NCBI GenBank assembly: GCA_037176885.1
Contig: JAWWNJ010000178.1
Coordinates: 398,440-462,439, forward strand
Direction: 5' to 3'
DNA: 64,000 nucleotides
Origin: Favolaschia claudopus
Lineage: Eukaryota; Basidiomycota; Agaricomycetes; Agaricales; Mycenaceae
The notes below the pieces were generated by a model. That model was given only the letters and a program-made list of their open reading frames with translations. It was not told the origin of the DNA and searched no databases. Position 1 is the stretch's first letter; every line of letters begins with the position of its first letter. Positions 13,480 to 24,990 of this stretch are shown piece after piece. The position numbers and the translations under genes were made by a program.

Positions 13480-14705
13480 TGTCACGACTGAAGGCGTGTG
13501 TTTCTTCTCTTCCTCCCATCTCTCTCTCACCCACCTCCCTTCAGCTTTATCTGCCCATCATACGGCTCAGCGCCGACAACACAGCTTCCCTCCTTCTCTC
13601 CCTATCTTCCTCTGCTACAGTACAGTCAACTCCGCCCGCACACCCTCTTCCTCCACCACCTGCCCACCATCATTCCTTGATGCCTCGTTGACGACAACTT
13701 CGATATCTGCCGCCCCGCCGTTTGGATTTCGGTCACACGCCACATTACGCTCTCCTCCGTTCCCCACCACCGACCTTGTCCACGCCGCTGACGAAGGTGC
13801 GTCGCCCGCCGTCCCTATTTGGTGTCCGTGCTGACGAGCTCCTGTTAGCGTCTTTCGTTCCGCTCACTCTGCGTAACCGACAGTGAGTCGATGCTCTATA
13901 TCTGAATATGTTCACGCTGCTCAAGCAGAGCTCTTTCTTGCCCGTGCAATGTGTTTCTCCGACGTTTGTGGTCATCCCACAGGTATATCTCAAACCACTG
14001 ACTATTCATTTGACTAACCGATTCGCAGAGTGCCTCTCAACCGCAAGCACTTCTTACTTTCTTATCCGGAGTGTAAGCGCTGATTCTTCTGTCAATCCTC
14101 GAATCATTTGCGAAACTTCGTCAGCTACTTTACTCGCTATGAGATATGCGACGCGAGGATAACGAGCTTCCATTGGTGAGTAGGTTTCCGTCCGATGCTC
14201 TTAATATTTGCCGTTCATTATGGCCGCTATTAGTATCTAGATTGGCTGGGTTCGTTGACGGCCAACTCAGATGAGTTTGCGATCCTTCTGCTAATGACGT
14301 AACTGACGCCACTGCCTAGCGCTCGTCTACTTTCCCATCTACCCATGCGGGAGCTTGAATGCTAATGTACGCAACATGTTCGCTGTCTACTAAGTATGTA
14401 TATTTTCTGTACTATCTCTTTGCACCTTGATGATGCGCTGACTCGATTGAATCTTAGTGTCTGATCATGATCATCGCCTTCGAACGCTGCGTTGCCGGCC
14501 CTCAATGTGTCCCATTCAACATGTCGAATAACTTCCGAAGACGAGCGAAAATTTCGATACCTATACTTCCGTCAATGATTCATCAATGTAGGTCGGACTC
14601 GCTCCATTTCACCGATTTCCGTGTGGAAACTGTGGATCTGGTGAGTCATTAATTATTCTGGGTTTCGCGATCCCGAACTCTGACTTGTGCTGGGCCAGAA
14701 TCACA
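13480..14705 (+). pseudogene. Intron-rich gene fragment inside the TIR element
   Basis: Several GT..AG segments of fungal intron size stand out, for example 13981-14028 (with a CTAAC branch-point-like word before CGCAG), and others starting near 14071, 14174 and 14395. The exonic parts between them are very short, give no recognisable domain, and do not hold one long frame. I read this as a captured or decayed host gene fragment. A decayed transposase gene is possible but unsupported. Confidence 0.3.
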
Positions 14706-14814
14706 AGCAAACCTTCGAAAGAGGGCAGGTACGTGCTATATTGTTATTCTACCTTTCTATGTGTCGTTGTAGTTGAATATACAATATCTATGCGAAAAAT
14801 GGACGAACGATAAG

Positions 14815-15014
14815 CGCTCGAAATTAGTGTCTCAAGCACCCCAAATTAGTGCCCAGGAGCACTACCGATTAGTGCTTGGGCGCTCGATAAGAGTGTAAAA
14901 ACGAGCACAAAGCACTATAAATTAGTGCCAGTAGGCACTCATATGGAGTTTCTTATGCACTAATTTTCCCTTCAAAACAGGCACTCATTTGAAGTGCTTT
15001 TACTATTTACAGTG
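14815..15014. repeat. Right terminal/subterminal repeat cluster
   Basis: Counterpart of the left cluster. Repeated ATTAGTGC and GCACT words in both orientations run up to the terminal CAGTG at 15010-15014. Confidence 0.65.
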
Positions 15015-15018
15015 ATTT
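15015..15018. repeat. Target-site duplication ATTT, right
   Basis: Matches the left copy at 12413-12416. Confidence 0.6.
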
Positions 15019-15366
15019 GATTCTACTCTCTGCATAGGCGTCAAGGTCATAACTTCGACTCTCTACCCGACCAGCCCAGCAATGAAGAACACCACACAAT
15101 CTGACGTTATGTGCGGTGCATCTTTGCCAGCTATTGGGACAATCGTTGCAATCTTACGAATGCTACCTGGGGAATGGTTCGAATCATCACCAGAAATAGA
15201 TTCTTTTTCTGCAATTCTGTATCCATTACGAGGTGGGCTGTGTATTTGACTCGAATGGGAAATTGAAGCCTGATGCCCCGTTCTGGTGTTTCTCCTCAAG
15301 CGCGCGAGTCAGCTTCTGACTCGTCCACTCCACTTGTAACTCAAATGAACGTCAAGTTTAATTTAT

Positions 15367-15446
15367 AGCAGACACCCTGCACTGGAAGGTAAGACCTCTA
15401 TAATACAGGCAGTTGCTGCTTCAGAGGTTCGATTCCTCTCGTCTGG
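15367..15446 (+). tRNA. tRNA-like remnant, possibly organellar class II
   Basis: The 3' half folds like a tRNA. A T-arm AGAGG-TTCGATT-CCTCT contains a perfect B-box (GGTTCGATTCC). It is preceded by a GCAG-TTG-CTGC hairpin like the long variable arm of class II tRNAs, and by a CCT..AGG stem around a TATAATA-like loop. The 3' acceptor strand CGTCTGG finds only a partial partner upstream (GCAGACA), and the A-box/D-arm region is poor. It is therefore more likely a decayed tRNA or a nuclear copy of a mitochondrial tRNA than a working gene. Identity (Tyr, Leu or Ser type) is not settled. Confidence 0.35.
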
Positions 15447-16142
15447 ATGCAGCTGAGTAAATCATCACTTTTGGTTCCCTTTTCTTGATCATCGCTCTTC
15501 TGAATCGGATTCACCCAAAGCCAAACCCCGACGCCGACATGAAACAAGCTGGAATAACTGGCAACTGATACTACTAGTCTACTAGTATTATCGCGCACCT
15601 CCAACAATAACGGGTTTCGTACGTGACAGTGGAGCGAGAGTCTTCAAGGAGTTCAATTCTTTTCGGCTGATTAGCAGCCTGTGCAGCGTTTCATTGAAAA
15701 ATCATCCGTCTTTGGCTTCATTATATCTTGGACGAGCTGAGCTCCCGAAATTCCGAATTCGAATACAATTCCAATCATCAAAACGCCGGCACTCGGCGGT
15801 ATTGAATTGAAGCGAGAGACTTGTTTCAAGGGACCCACAAATCAGAAAAATCGGCATCACCTACCATTGACCCACCATTTTTCTCGAGGCATCGGCAGAC
15901 CTCTCCAAGGACTTGTTTGTTTGGTCAGTGCCAGTGATCCCATCGCTACAATACTCCCACGCTTTTCTTCCTCTTCAACCACCATCACGTCGCACGATCG
16001 CTGTATACGATTGATTCTCAACCATTCAACGGCGTATTTACTCAAGTCTGCCACGCAAAACATGCAGTATTCGATAAAATTTACAATATATTGCAATCCG
16101 CCGTCAGAGAAATGACAAATCTATAAGTAGCATTCTGCACGT
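15447..16142. other. Intergenic, no gene recognised
   Basis: Opposed short open frames at 15807-16115 (+) and 15857-16096 (-) overlap. The minus frame has a Cys/Tyr-rich start and an EEEEK stretch but no family resemblance I can name. Nothing is supported. Confidence 0.35.
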
Positions 16143-16960
16143 ATGGTCACCAACTCACCGAGGCTTTTCGGTGCTGTCGCTTCTATCGATTTCCCCAAAC
16201 TTCAGGAGTGTACCCTCCCAGGTCCCTCCGGAGATACTTGCTTCCCCTTCCTCCGCCGCCATTCAACGATAACCTGCTTGTATATGATTGCGGAAGACGA
16301 CTCTCTTCCCTCACCCTATCCTACGGTAGTCATGCCGGAATGATATCGCTTTGAGGGTACAGACGAGGCCGCGCGCTGCATCGTCCCTGGCTCTCCCGTT
16401 TCTCTTCTCGGAATCGTCTGGCTGGCTCGAGAGAACGTCGACTTTCTGCGCGGATTTAGTCGATAGCGGCTTCTACAGCTCAAGTCATACACCTCAGCAC
16501 GCTGATCTACTCCTGGGATCCCGCTCTCGTGGTGCATGTCGGAAAATACATACCGAACATTCAACACCTCCAGATCATGAACCCCCTCGGTTCTCTGACT
16601 GCCCCATTCTCAAAAAAAAAACGGTCTAACACACTCGATTTTGTCGTCCCCACTGATGTATCGACAGGATTTCCTCTCCACTGTCAAAATTACACTCCGT
16701 TCTCTCCCCTGCCTCATAGGCATTGTCATCGCCGAAACATCTTTCCACCACTCCTTCCCTATCGATCTCATCGCCCCCGCCCTCGAATCCGAATTTGACC
16801 TGGTCCGTCGCTGGGCGACTTCTGCCCCACCCTCCTCAGTGTCTGCCTCTCGAGCGAGAAAACCACCTGGCACCGCGTCCGAAATTTACCTCAAGTTGGA
16901 GTTCTTCTTCTGCTTGGGGCCAGAGAGGTCTTGCTGGTATCGATCGCACGACTTCAGGCG
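16143..16960 (+). pseudogene. F-box/LRR-type protein pseudogene
   Basis: Three successive fragments read like the C-terminal part of the LRR-type F-box proteins common in agarics: residues such as FPKLQECTLPGPSGDTCFPF, then FEGTDEAARCIVPGSPVSLL, then STLIYSWDPALVVHVGKYIP, then FLSTVKITLRSLPCL. They lie in order on the plus strand but in different frames. An in-frame stop follows the codons Met-Pro-Glu near 16335, and another lies near 16463. A run of ten A at about 16612 sits at a further break. No F-box motif is visible upstream. A non-functional 5'-truncated copy is the best reading. Confidence 0.55.
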
Positions 16961-17533
16961 GCGTGGTAAGGACTCGGCTGAGAATGCAGCGGCCGGAACC
17001 GCCCGCTGTGAGACTATCATCGGATTCCTTGCGAGGGGAATGACGTGATTTTAGGTTCCGAAGCATCCAAAATCAATCGACGGCAGCTCAACACCGCGTC
17101 TCTGACATTCTCGAAGTCGGTATCGGTGCCCGCGTGTTATCTGATGTTGCGACTACCTGTGTGGCCGATCCTTCCTCCTGAAATACACCCCATCTTGTTC
17201 TTCGGGCGGTCAAGCTTTCCAAAGTGTCGTTTCTTCAAATCAAGAATTCAAACTACTCTGTTGACTCGATTTTATCAGTAAAGCGGATGGTACATACAAC
17301 CACTGGCTTCCACCCAATCCAGGGTGCGATTCGACCTGTCGTGAAACAACAGAAAGGCCAAGGTGCCGCGATTTTTTATTTCTTGAATCTTCACTGTCAG
17401 AACCCACTCCACTCTACACGTCACTCTCGCCTGTTGGAACCGCGAATCCATGTTGCTGATGGGCCCGCGTGCCCGGTTTTGCTTTCGGGGATGAACCACG
17501 AAACGACTCCATGCCGTCCAACGGCTTCCAACG

Positions 17534-17545
17534 GTATAATAATAA
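17534..17545 (+). promoter_or_regulatory. Candidate TATA box of sedolisin 1
   Basis: TATAATAATAAA lies about 55-65 bp upstream of the start codon at 17600, the usual distance for a compact fungal promoter. Confidence 0.45.
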
Positions 17546-17599
17546 ACTCGAATCCTCCTCCCCAAATCATCGCCTGGACCCCCAGTATCCAGCGCAGCG

Positions 17600-19864
17600 A
17601 TGTTTTTCTTCCGTATCCTGGCTCTCGCCTTCTCGACCGTTGTGGCAGCATCACCATCACCAAGCTCTCTCGTTCTTCATGAGCATCGTGCTCGAGCCCC
17701 ACCTGGCTTCACCAGCAAAGGCCAAGTGTCTGACGGCCATATGTTGACGCTTCGGTTTGGCCTGGCGTCTAATGACATCGCGGGCCTTCAAGACAGACTG
17801 CTCTCTATTTCTACCCCTGGAAGTCAGGAATTCCGGCAATGGCTTTCTCAAGATGAGGTCAGTGTGTATTGACCTGTTTCACCGCTATTTACTGACCCAA
17901 GTTCAGGTCAAAACATTCATGGCTCCGTCTGCCGACACGATAAACACATTCAACTCTTTTGCTTCAGCAAACGGCTTGGAACCCTCGATCATCTCACCCT
18001 ATGGCGACTGGCTCTCTGTCAGTCTCCCGGCTTCGAAGGCAAACAAACTCTTCGGTGCAACATACACGAATTTCACCCACGCCGATCTGCCCGCACCCAT
18101 AACCCGCACCCTCTCTATCTCTCTCCCCGCTGAGCTCGCTGGTCACGTCGAGGTAATACATCCCAGCACGGCGTTTGACGCTCCAATCGCTCGTCGTGCG
18201 CCGCCTATATCCCGCAGCGCTCCGAGGCACAAGCGCGAGGCTCTCTTTCCGACGCACAAGCGTGACGCGACTGCGCCGGCGGATTGCGATACTAGCGATC
18301 CCAAGAACAGCATCACCCCCGCGTGTCTACAGAGCCTCTATAACATCCCGACTACGCCCGCTACGCAACGAGATAATACGCTGCTTGTTACGGGATACGT
18401 GGATGAGTGGGTGGAGGTGGATGATTTTCAGGTATCCCTCTTTCTTTCTTTCCATCGTGCGTGAACTTCGGCTCAAAGAACACTCTGCAGGCCTTCCTCG
18501 CGCAATTCCGCCCCGATCTACCGTCAAATGAAACATTCGTGACTACGTTGTTGGATGGCGGAAGTAACCCACAAGGGCCAGATATCGCGGGCGTGGAAGC
18601 TTCATTGGATGTCCAATATGCAGCAGGTGCGTACCAAGTGTTTATTTACTTCAATAATCTTCCGCGATGCTCATCTAGTTAAGGCATCGCCAGTGGTGTC
18701 CCCCTCCAATTCCTCAGTGTCGGTGGCAATAACTCCGATTTTCCGACTTCGGTGTTGGATACTACGACCTTCCTTGCGAGTGAGGCGCAGCTGCCGACGG
18801 TGGTTACGACTTCGTATGGATTAGATGAGGAGTTTTGGGGGGCGTCGTTGGCTACGTCAGTGTCTTCTTCTCTCTCAAATGATTCTACCAAGTCTGAATT
18901 CCCGGTTCTTCTTGACAGGAAAGTTTGCGATGCCTTTGCAGCTATCTCGGCGAGAGGGTAAGACAAAATTAGATTTCGATTTCGATCGCTGAACTGGTTG
19001 ACTTTCCTGTTCAGAGTCTCTTTTCTTTTTTCCTCCGGTGATGTTCGTACTTTGTTCACTCACTGTATTTCTTTATTGATTGATTCCAGGGTGGCGTAAG
19101 TGGAAATCACGACGATGGAGTTAACTGCGCTCTTTTCGTCGCTGTATTTCCTGCATCTTGCCCTTGGGTGACGACAGTCGGGTCGACAATTGGATTCAAC
19201 CCAGAAGTCGCCGTCAATTTCACCGGTAATCTATCATAATTCAGTTCCCTCCCCATCCCAATTTCCTTGCTAATAGCAATCAAACCCTTTCCAGGTGGCG
19301 GATTCTCCAGCTTCTTCCCGACCCCAGCCTACCAAACCTCCGCCATCTCCAACTTTCTCAAAACCATCCCACCGTCCTTCCCCGGGAACGGCAAATTCAA
19401 CGCCACGAACCGCGCTTACCCGGACCTCTCGCTCCAAGGAATGAACTTCAACATCAATTTTCGAGGGAAGATCGGGCAGGTTTTGGGGACTTCCGCGTCG
19501 ACGCCGAGCATAGCGGGAATGGTGGCATTGATTAATGATAGGTTGATTGCGCAGGGCAAGCCTGTGCTAGGATTTTTAAATCCGTTTTTGTATGCGAATG
19601 AGGGGGCGTTCAATGATGTTGTTTCGGGGCATAACAGTGGGCTTGTGTGTCCTGCTTCTTCGGTATGTTTCATTTTTTGATTTTTCAAATCGTCTTTGTC
19701 GATTAGCTGAGGGTTTTCTGTGCAGGTTGCGTTTGACGCGGTGCCCGGGTGGGATCCTCTGTGTTCGTTGCTCGTTTGGTGATTTGCGAAGACTGACTTA
19801 AATTTTTTTAGCTGGTCTCGGTACTCCCAATTTCCCGGATCTCCTCGCAGCTGCGTTGGCATGA
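17600..19864 (+). CDS. Secreted sedolisin (S53 serine protease), ten exons
   Basis: Exons: 17600-17857, 17907-18431, 18491-18626, 18684-18855, 18919-18957, 19015-19042, 19090-19225, 19295-19662, 19726-19762 and 19812-19864 (1,752 nt, 583 aa). The N-terminus is a signal peptide (FFFRILALAFSTVVA). A pro-kumamolisin domain with LTLRFGLA and TPGSQEFRQWLS follows. The mature part has the catalytic Glu and Asp in VEASLDVQYAAG, the oxyanion Asp in FSSGD-GG (split by an intron), and the catalytic Ser in GTSASTP. S53 enzymes are acid-active endo- or tripeptidyl peptidases; export for protein digestion is inferred. Two introns use a GTTCGT donor. A paralogue lies convergently at 21699-24040, and shared intron positions show they arose by gene duplication. 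All catalytic residues are kept. Confidence 0.9.
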
Positions 19865-20097
19865 GTTGTCTAGAACACTTACTTAGCGGAACTTAGCTTG
19901 TCCATTATGTGAACTTTGACGGCTCCGTGTGGCATTGCCAACTTGAACGTGCGGAGAATTCCAAACTCGGATGACCTTAGTATCGAACACCGTCGAAGAA
20001 AATTGGCTGTTGACGTAAAAAGCGGTCCGTGCGCAGACCACGAATCGTCACATCAGGTGATCGCGAGTGTCACACTCTTCACTTGCTCCTCACCTCC

Positions 20098-21314
20098 ATG
20101 GTCGTCACTCGGCGTGCGGCGAGGGCCGCTAGATCGTCGATCACCCGCCTTCCCGTCGAACTTCTAGACATTATAGTCCGTTACTTGAGCCTTGAACAGG
20201 CCGCTGCAATGTGCCAAATATCTCGTCTCTTCAATGCCCTTGCCACTCCGATACTCTATCAGTCCGTCACTTTCAACACAGATGAACAACTTCTTGCCTT
20301 TCTCAACACAATGAATCGACCCTCGGGAGCATCTCTAGTTCCTCACATCCAACATCTCGCCCTTCCGAGGGATGACACGTGTGTCCCTGTCTTTCAAAAC
20401 GGTGTCTTCCTTTCTGACCCTTCGCATGAATTCAGATTATACATGCCGGAGCTGGTAGAAGATATCACTGTCTCTCTGCTCCCGCTATCCAACCTCCGGT
20501 TTCTGGACCTCCTCACAACCGACGAGGTCTACTTCATAACCTTCCTCCAAACAGCACAGTTTCCCCGCCTGTCCCGTTTTCGCATTGCTGTTCATTCAGA
20601 AAACAGCGAAGCGCTGCATGATTTTCTCCAGCGGCATCATCGAACTCTCCAACATCTCACCATCACTCACGCGGAACAAGTAGAATTTCCGTCCCCGATC
20701 CACCTGCCACAGCTACACAGTCTGTACACGACGGATCTGCTGCTTTCTCGTCTCAATATTGAAGACGCACCACTTGTGGAGTTGCGTATTTATAATATAG
20801 ACGAGGGACGCGTTGGGCTTCATGCGATTTCGATTGACCCTTCCACTGCACGTCGTGTGCGGAACGTCACACTTCTGTGCAGATACATCTCCGTTGACGC
20901 TTTCGGCGATGTAGCCAAAGGTTTTCCACTTATCGACACACTAAAGGTTGAAGCCATGAATCTTCCACGTTTAATGACTGCCGTTTGTTGTTTTTAATTT
21001 TGTTTTTCGTTCTCTCTGAGTCTCAAACGCGACTTTGTCCTTGAATCTAGGATGAAATCATTCGAATCGGGACCCACCTTGCGAAATTCACGGAGCTTTC
21101 TACCCTGATTCTGGACAGATCAGCAGCGGTCAGGCCGTCGAACGACGATAATGCCACCATCCTTGGCTGGTACGGTGCATGCAAGACATTGTCTTCAGTC
21201 ACATTTGGTACGTGCCCCAATTCAACCGCGAACATCTTGTCTTACTACTTTGTAGGCGGAAAGACCTGGCTTCGAGAAAAAGATAAATGGAGTGTATTGT
21301 GTGAAGCTGTTTGA
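20098..21314 (+). CDS. F-box domain protein, three exons
   Basis: Exons 20098-20982, 21051-21207 and 21256-21314 give 366 aa. The F-box is at about residues 15-55 (ITRLPVELLDIIVRYLSLEQ, then a CQISRLFNALATPILY segment). The remainder is leucine-rich with LRR-like spacing but no strict repeat. The start at 20098 (MVVTRRAARAARSSITRLP) sits just before the F-box; an in-frame ATG at 20029 would add an unrelated leader. Without splicing the frame would stop at 20997; using the GTTTGT donor continues the LRR-like pattern, so I prefer it. F-box proteins bind SKP1 and select targets for an SCF ubiquitin ligase; the target is unknown. It is bracketed by two sedolisin genes, with about 230 bp to the upstream one. 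Confidence 0.8.
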
Positions 21315-21434
21315 GATATTTTCGCTTCATTTTGGCGTGTCTCGGGAAGACCTGTGCATATATAAATCTGTACAAATTGTTTTTTGGAATTCTGAAATTT
21401 TTGTCTCGAGTCGAACCTGAAGGGCTGAAGCTAA

Positions 21435-21457
21435 GCCTGAGGCCTGAGGCCTGAGGC
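21435..21457. repeat. Three tandem GCCTGAG heptamers
   Basis: Short tandem repeat in the intergenic DNA between the F-box gene and sedolisin 2. Confidence 0.7.
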
Positions 21458-21698
21458 CACCAACACGCAATATTCTTTCACTTTCCACGCTGATCAATCC
21501 AACCCGGAGCGCTTAACCGAGCATTCCTCTGTGATTATATGCTACGTTTGTATATTTGGTTGATTTACTTCTACTCCAGTGCATGTTCCGCAAGTCATTG
21601 AACTTCAACGAACTATTCATTGCTTCTTCTTTCAATTTCCATCTAAATAACGTGCGTAGAATAATAACGCCGTGGAACTTTAGATGTAACAAAACCAT

Positions 21699-24040
21699 TT
21701 ATCCCAGCGCAGCGGCCAAAAGATCAGGATAATTCGGTGTCCCAAGCCCCGCTTTATATCAAAAAAATCAATCAGTCAATCTAGAAAATGAAAGACTAGA
21801 GGAAAACGAACTGAGAGGATCCCATCCCGGTGCCGCGTCAAAAGCAGCCTATATCAAGTATATAAATCAACCCGAACAGAATCGAATCAAAACATACCGA
21901 AGACGCAGGACACCTCCCACCCGAATTATGCCCAACAACAATATCATTAAACGCCCCGGGATGCGCATAAATGAACGGGTTCAAGAACCCTAACACCGGC
22001 TTCCCCTCCTCCAACAGCCTATCGTTGATCAGCGATATGATTCCCGCCGCTACGGGTGTGGACGCGGACGTCCCGCCGATGCGCCCGACGCGTCCGCCGA
22101 GATTGATGAAGAAGTTTTTGCCTTGGAGGGCGAGGTCGGGGAAGGCGCGGTGTGCGGGGTTGAATTTGCCTGTGCCGGGGAAGGAGGGGGGGAGGGTTTT
22201 GAGGAAGGTGGAGACGGGGGTGGTTTGGTAGGGGGGTTGGGGGAAGTAGGAGGAGAAGCCGCCGCCTGTGGGGAGAAGAAGATTAATGTTAAGTATTTAG
22301 ATGTTATACGTTAGATGGGGGAGAGGAAATACCTGTGAAGTTGATGGCGACTTCGGGATTGAAGCCGATTGTTGAGCCGACTGCGGTTACCCAGGGGCAT
22401 GAGGCGGGGAAGACGGAGACGAAGAGACCGCAGTTTTCGCCGTCATCGTGGCCGCCGCTTACACCGCCCTGTAATTCACGTGAATTGAGAACGTTGATCA
22501 TTGAGAAAGAATAATAAAGTCCTCACATCGCCGGACGCAAAGAGCAGCGAAATCCTAAATTTGTTCAGCTAGAAGATCAATCTCGTCGACGTGAATATCT
22601 TACCCTCTCGCAGTAGCAGCCGCGTACCCATCACATATTTTCCTGTTTTTCCATCGTTCAAAAAGAAATCGAAAATTAATCCAACATGAATAAACAAACA
22701 CCAACCTAGCCATCGACTCCCCAAACGCCTCCTCCACATCGCCATAGCTCGTGCTCACCACCGTGGGCGGGTCGGGCGTCGTAGCGAGGTACGTCGCCGT
22801 GTCGAGGAAGCCGATGCCGAGGTCCAGATCGAAGTCGCCGACGCTGAGGAAGTGGAGGGGGACGGAGGTGGCGATGCCTGTTTGAGTATGAGTTAAGCGA
22901 ATATGAATACGAGATTAAGTAAGGAGGAGTTGTTGTGAAGATGGAATAAGGATGCGACTCGCACCTGCAGCATACTCGACATCGAGATCGGCTTCCGTGC
23001 CGCCGACGCCGGGTTCCTGCGGGTTCGTGCCGTTGTCGAGGGAGATGGTGGAGAAGGTTTGGTTGTGGTTGGAGGGGAGGTCGGGGCGGAATTGGGTTAG
23101 GAAGGCCTATCATGAAGAGATCCGATTAGATTGTTGCGACGAGAATAAAAGATTAAAGAGTGGGGAGTAATAAAGATAAGGAACATGCCTGAAGATCAGC
23201 GGTCTCCGCCCACTCGCCATACGAAGTCACCATCAACGCGTTATTCCTCTGCGTCGCGGGTGTCTTGGGGATGTTATACAGTGCCTGGAGACACGCCGGC
23301 GTGATCCCGTTCGCGGGATTCGTGGCGTCGCATTCCGCGGGGGCAGTTGCGCTTGCGTCCGCGCGCTTGGCGAAGTCGAAGTCAAAGTCATAATCGAAAT
23401 TGGGCACCGAGGGCGCAAGGCGAGGCTTCGTAGCCGTGAACATAGTACTAGGATGCACCACCTCGACGTGGCCGGACAATTCCGCGGGGAGGGATAGCGA
23501 GAGCGTGCGCGTGATGGGGGCGCGGAGCGCGGGGTGCGTGTAGTTGGTGAATTTGGCGCCGAAGAGGGTGTTGGCTTGGGAGACGGGGAGGGTGAGGGTG
23601 TGCCAGTCGCCGAAAGGTGAGATCGCGGAGGATTCTAGTCCGTTTGAAGAAAGGAAGGCGGTGAATGCGGTTAGAGTGGTGGGTGAGGGGGCTACGAAGG
23701 ATTTGATCTGCGGACATGTTGTTAGTGAGCTTTCATAGCGGCGAAATCGGGAAAGAGAATCCGAAGCTTAACGGACCTCTTCTGGAGATAACCATTTCCG
23801 AAACTCGGGACTGCCAGGCGTTGAAATTTCCAGCAATTTTTCTTGGAGTCCGGCTATATTGTTTGAGGCCAGGCCAAAACGTAGAGTCAACATGTGGTTG
23901 GCGGGCGTGGGACCTTGGTTGGCGAATCCCGATGGTGCTTTGGTGCGGTGTTCGTGGAGAATGAGTGAGCTAGCAGCTGAGACGGCTACTAGTGCGAACG
24001 AGAGGAGACTGAATAAGAGATTGAATTTGAAGCGAGCCAT
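21699..24040 (-). CDS. Secreted sedolisin (S53 serine protease), multi-exon paralogue
   Basis: Start codon at 24040, stop at 21699. Exon 1 (24040-23777) encodes a signal peptide (FNLLFSLLSFALVAVSA) and the start of the propeptide. Exon 2 is 23707-23189. Later exons carry the catalytic Glu and Asp (GGTEADLDVEYAAG), the SGD-GG oxyanion motif at an intron, GGHDDGENC, and the catalytic Ser in GGTSASTP near 22060. The end is GLGTPNYPDLLAAALG. Intron positions match sedolisin 1, including the last intron with its GTTCGT donor. Intron 2 has a GC donor (CAG|GCATGT) where the paralogue has GT. No frame breaks were noticed. Substrate preference cannot be read from the sequence. Confidence 0.87.
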
Positions 24041-24102
24041 TGATGCGTTGGGAACGAGGGGAGAAGGAGCGCTGGGTACTGAGAGGCGAAGGCACGGCTG
24101 GG

Positions 24103-24108
24103 TTTATA
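24103..24108 (-). promoter_or_regulatory. Candidate TATA box of sedolisin 2
   Basis: TATAAA on the minus strand, about 65 bp upstream of the start at 24040, the same spacing as at sedolisin 1. Confidence 0.5.
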
Positions 24109-24109
24109 A

Positions 24110-24990
24110 AGCGGTAAAAAATTGAAGTCGGTTGCTTGAACGTTGAGGCGTCGGGCATACGGGCAATTGAGGTAGGAACGCTGAATAATGGTCAATTGAT
24201 TTGTTTTCCAACCAACGCTTGGTTTTGTTTGATGCGTTGGTCAGTAATTGGCATGGATATCTGGAATCCGGCGATTAGTTCGACTGCGTTAGTGAGTTGA
24301 ATTCGATAGGACTCAGACTGCATTACTTCTTAATTTCTATGCTGAGCCGCTCGCGGCTCGGCGCGATTATGTATAAGTAGACGAAGCAGGTGGAGGCTAG
24401 CGTTTCAGCAACATAGACATGCACACCGTTGAGGAGCTTGCGACGTAGAAATTTTGCTTCATTTTGTGCAAATTTTGTGTCGAAGGTGATGGTTCTTTGT
24501 AAGGAGGAAATGACAATCGTGGGAATACGACACCTTCGGCATCGGCCCAACATCGGCCGACTTCGCCTTCTCACTTACCAACACAGTGGCGACGAGTTCT
24601 CGTCTGTTCTCGTGCTGCTACTGCTCTTGTTCTACCGGCTGCGCACCCTTTGGCGCACTATCACCTATTCCGACGATTCGGGAGACTAGCTGGAGCCAAT
24701 CGGAGTTGTAGGGTATGGAATATTGTTCCCCCTTTATGCGGTTTTACGTTCGTCATTAGAAGCTCTTATGCTAACCTACTCACAGCTGCAATGCCTGGTT
24801 GCGACAAGACGAAACTTGAAAGATACTGCGCCAATTGATTCGAAGATTCCTAGGATGCAGTACGACGATACCGAAGAGTACTAATAGTAGACGGCTTTTC
24901 GCTGAATTCTGCGGTGCGTACCTCTAAACCTTCGAACACCTTCGATCTTTGACTCAACGAACTGCTCCAAATGCAGCCACAACATACTCG
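24110..24990. other. Intergenic, no gene recognised
   Basis: Short open frames on both strands without family resemblance. Splice-like signals near 24690-24790 do not join a sensible frame. Confidence 0.4.

Larger units (their letters stand above)
12417..15014. mobile_element. Non-autonomous CACTG-end TIR transposon, 2.6 kb
   Basis: The left end reads CACTGTGAAAAGTAAAAGCA. The reverse complement of the right end reads CACTGTAAATAGTAAAAGCA (18 of 20 identical), and similarity continues through an AAATG..AGTGCC block. A 4-bp ATTT duplication flanks the element. Both ends (12417-12570 and 14815-15014) are packed with AGTGC and GCACT pentamers, the clustered subterminal repeats typical of CACTA/EnSpm-like elements. 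No transposase frame exists inside, so the element would depend on an enzyme in trans. The interior (about 13070-14760) holds several well-formed intron-like stretches. The superfamily is inferred from the ends; the duplication is 4 bp rather than the more usual 3. Confidence 0.72.

Noticed and set aside
12417..15014. Possibility that the AGTGC/GCACT clusters are a CRISPR array
   Set aside because: The words are irregularly spaced, in both orientations and without uniform spacers, and they sit at the ends of a TIR element in a eukaryotic genome.
15857..16096. 79-codon minus-strand frame with Cys/Tyr-rich start
   Set aside because: No homology I can name, overlapped by a longer plus-strand frame, no splice partners.
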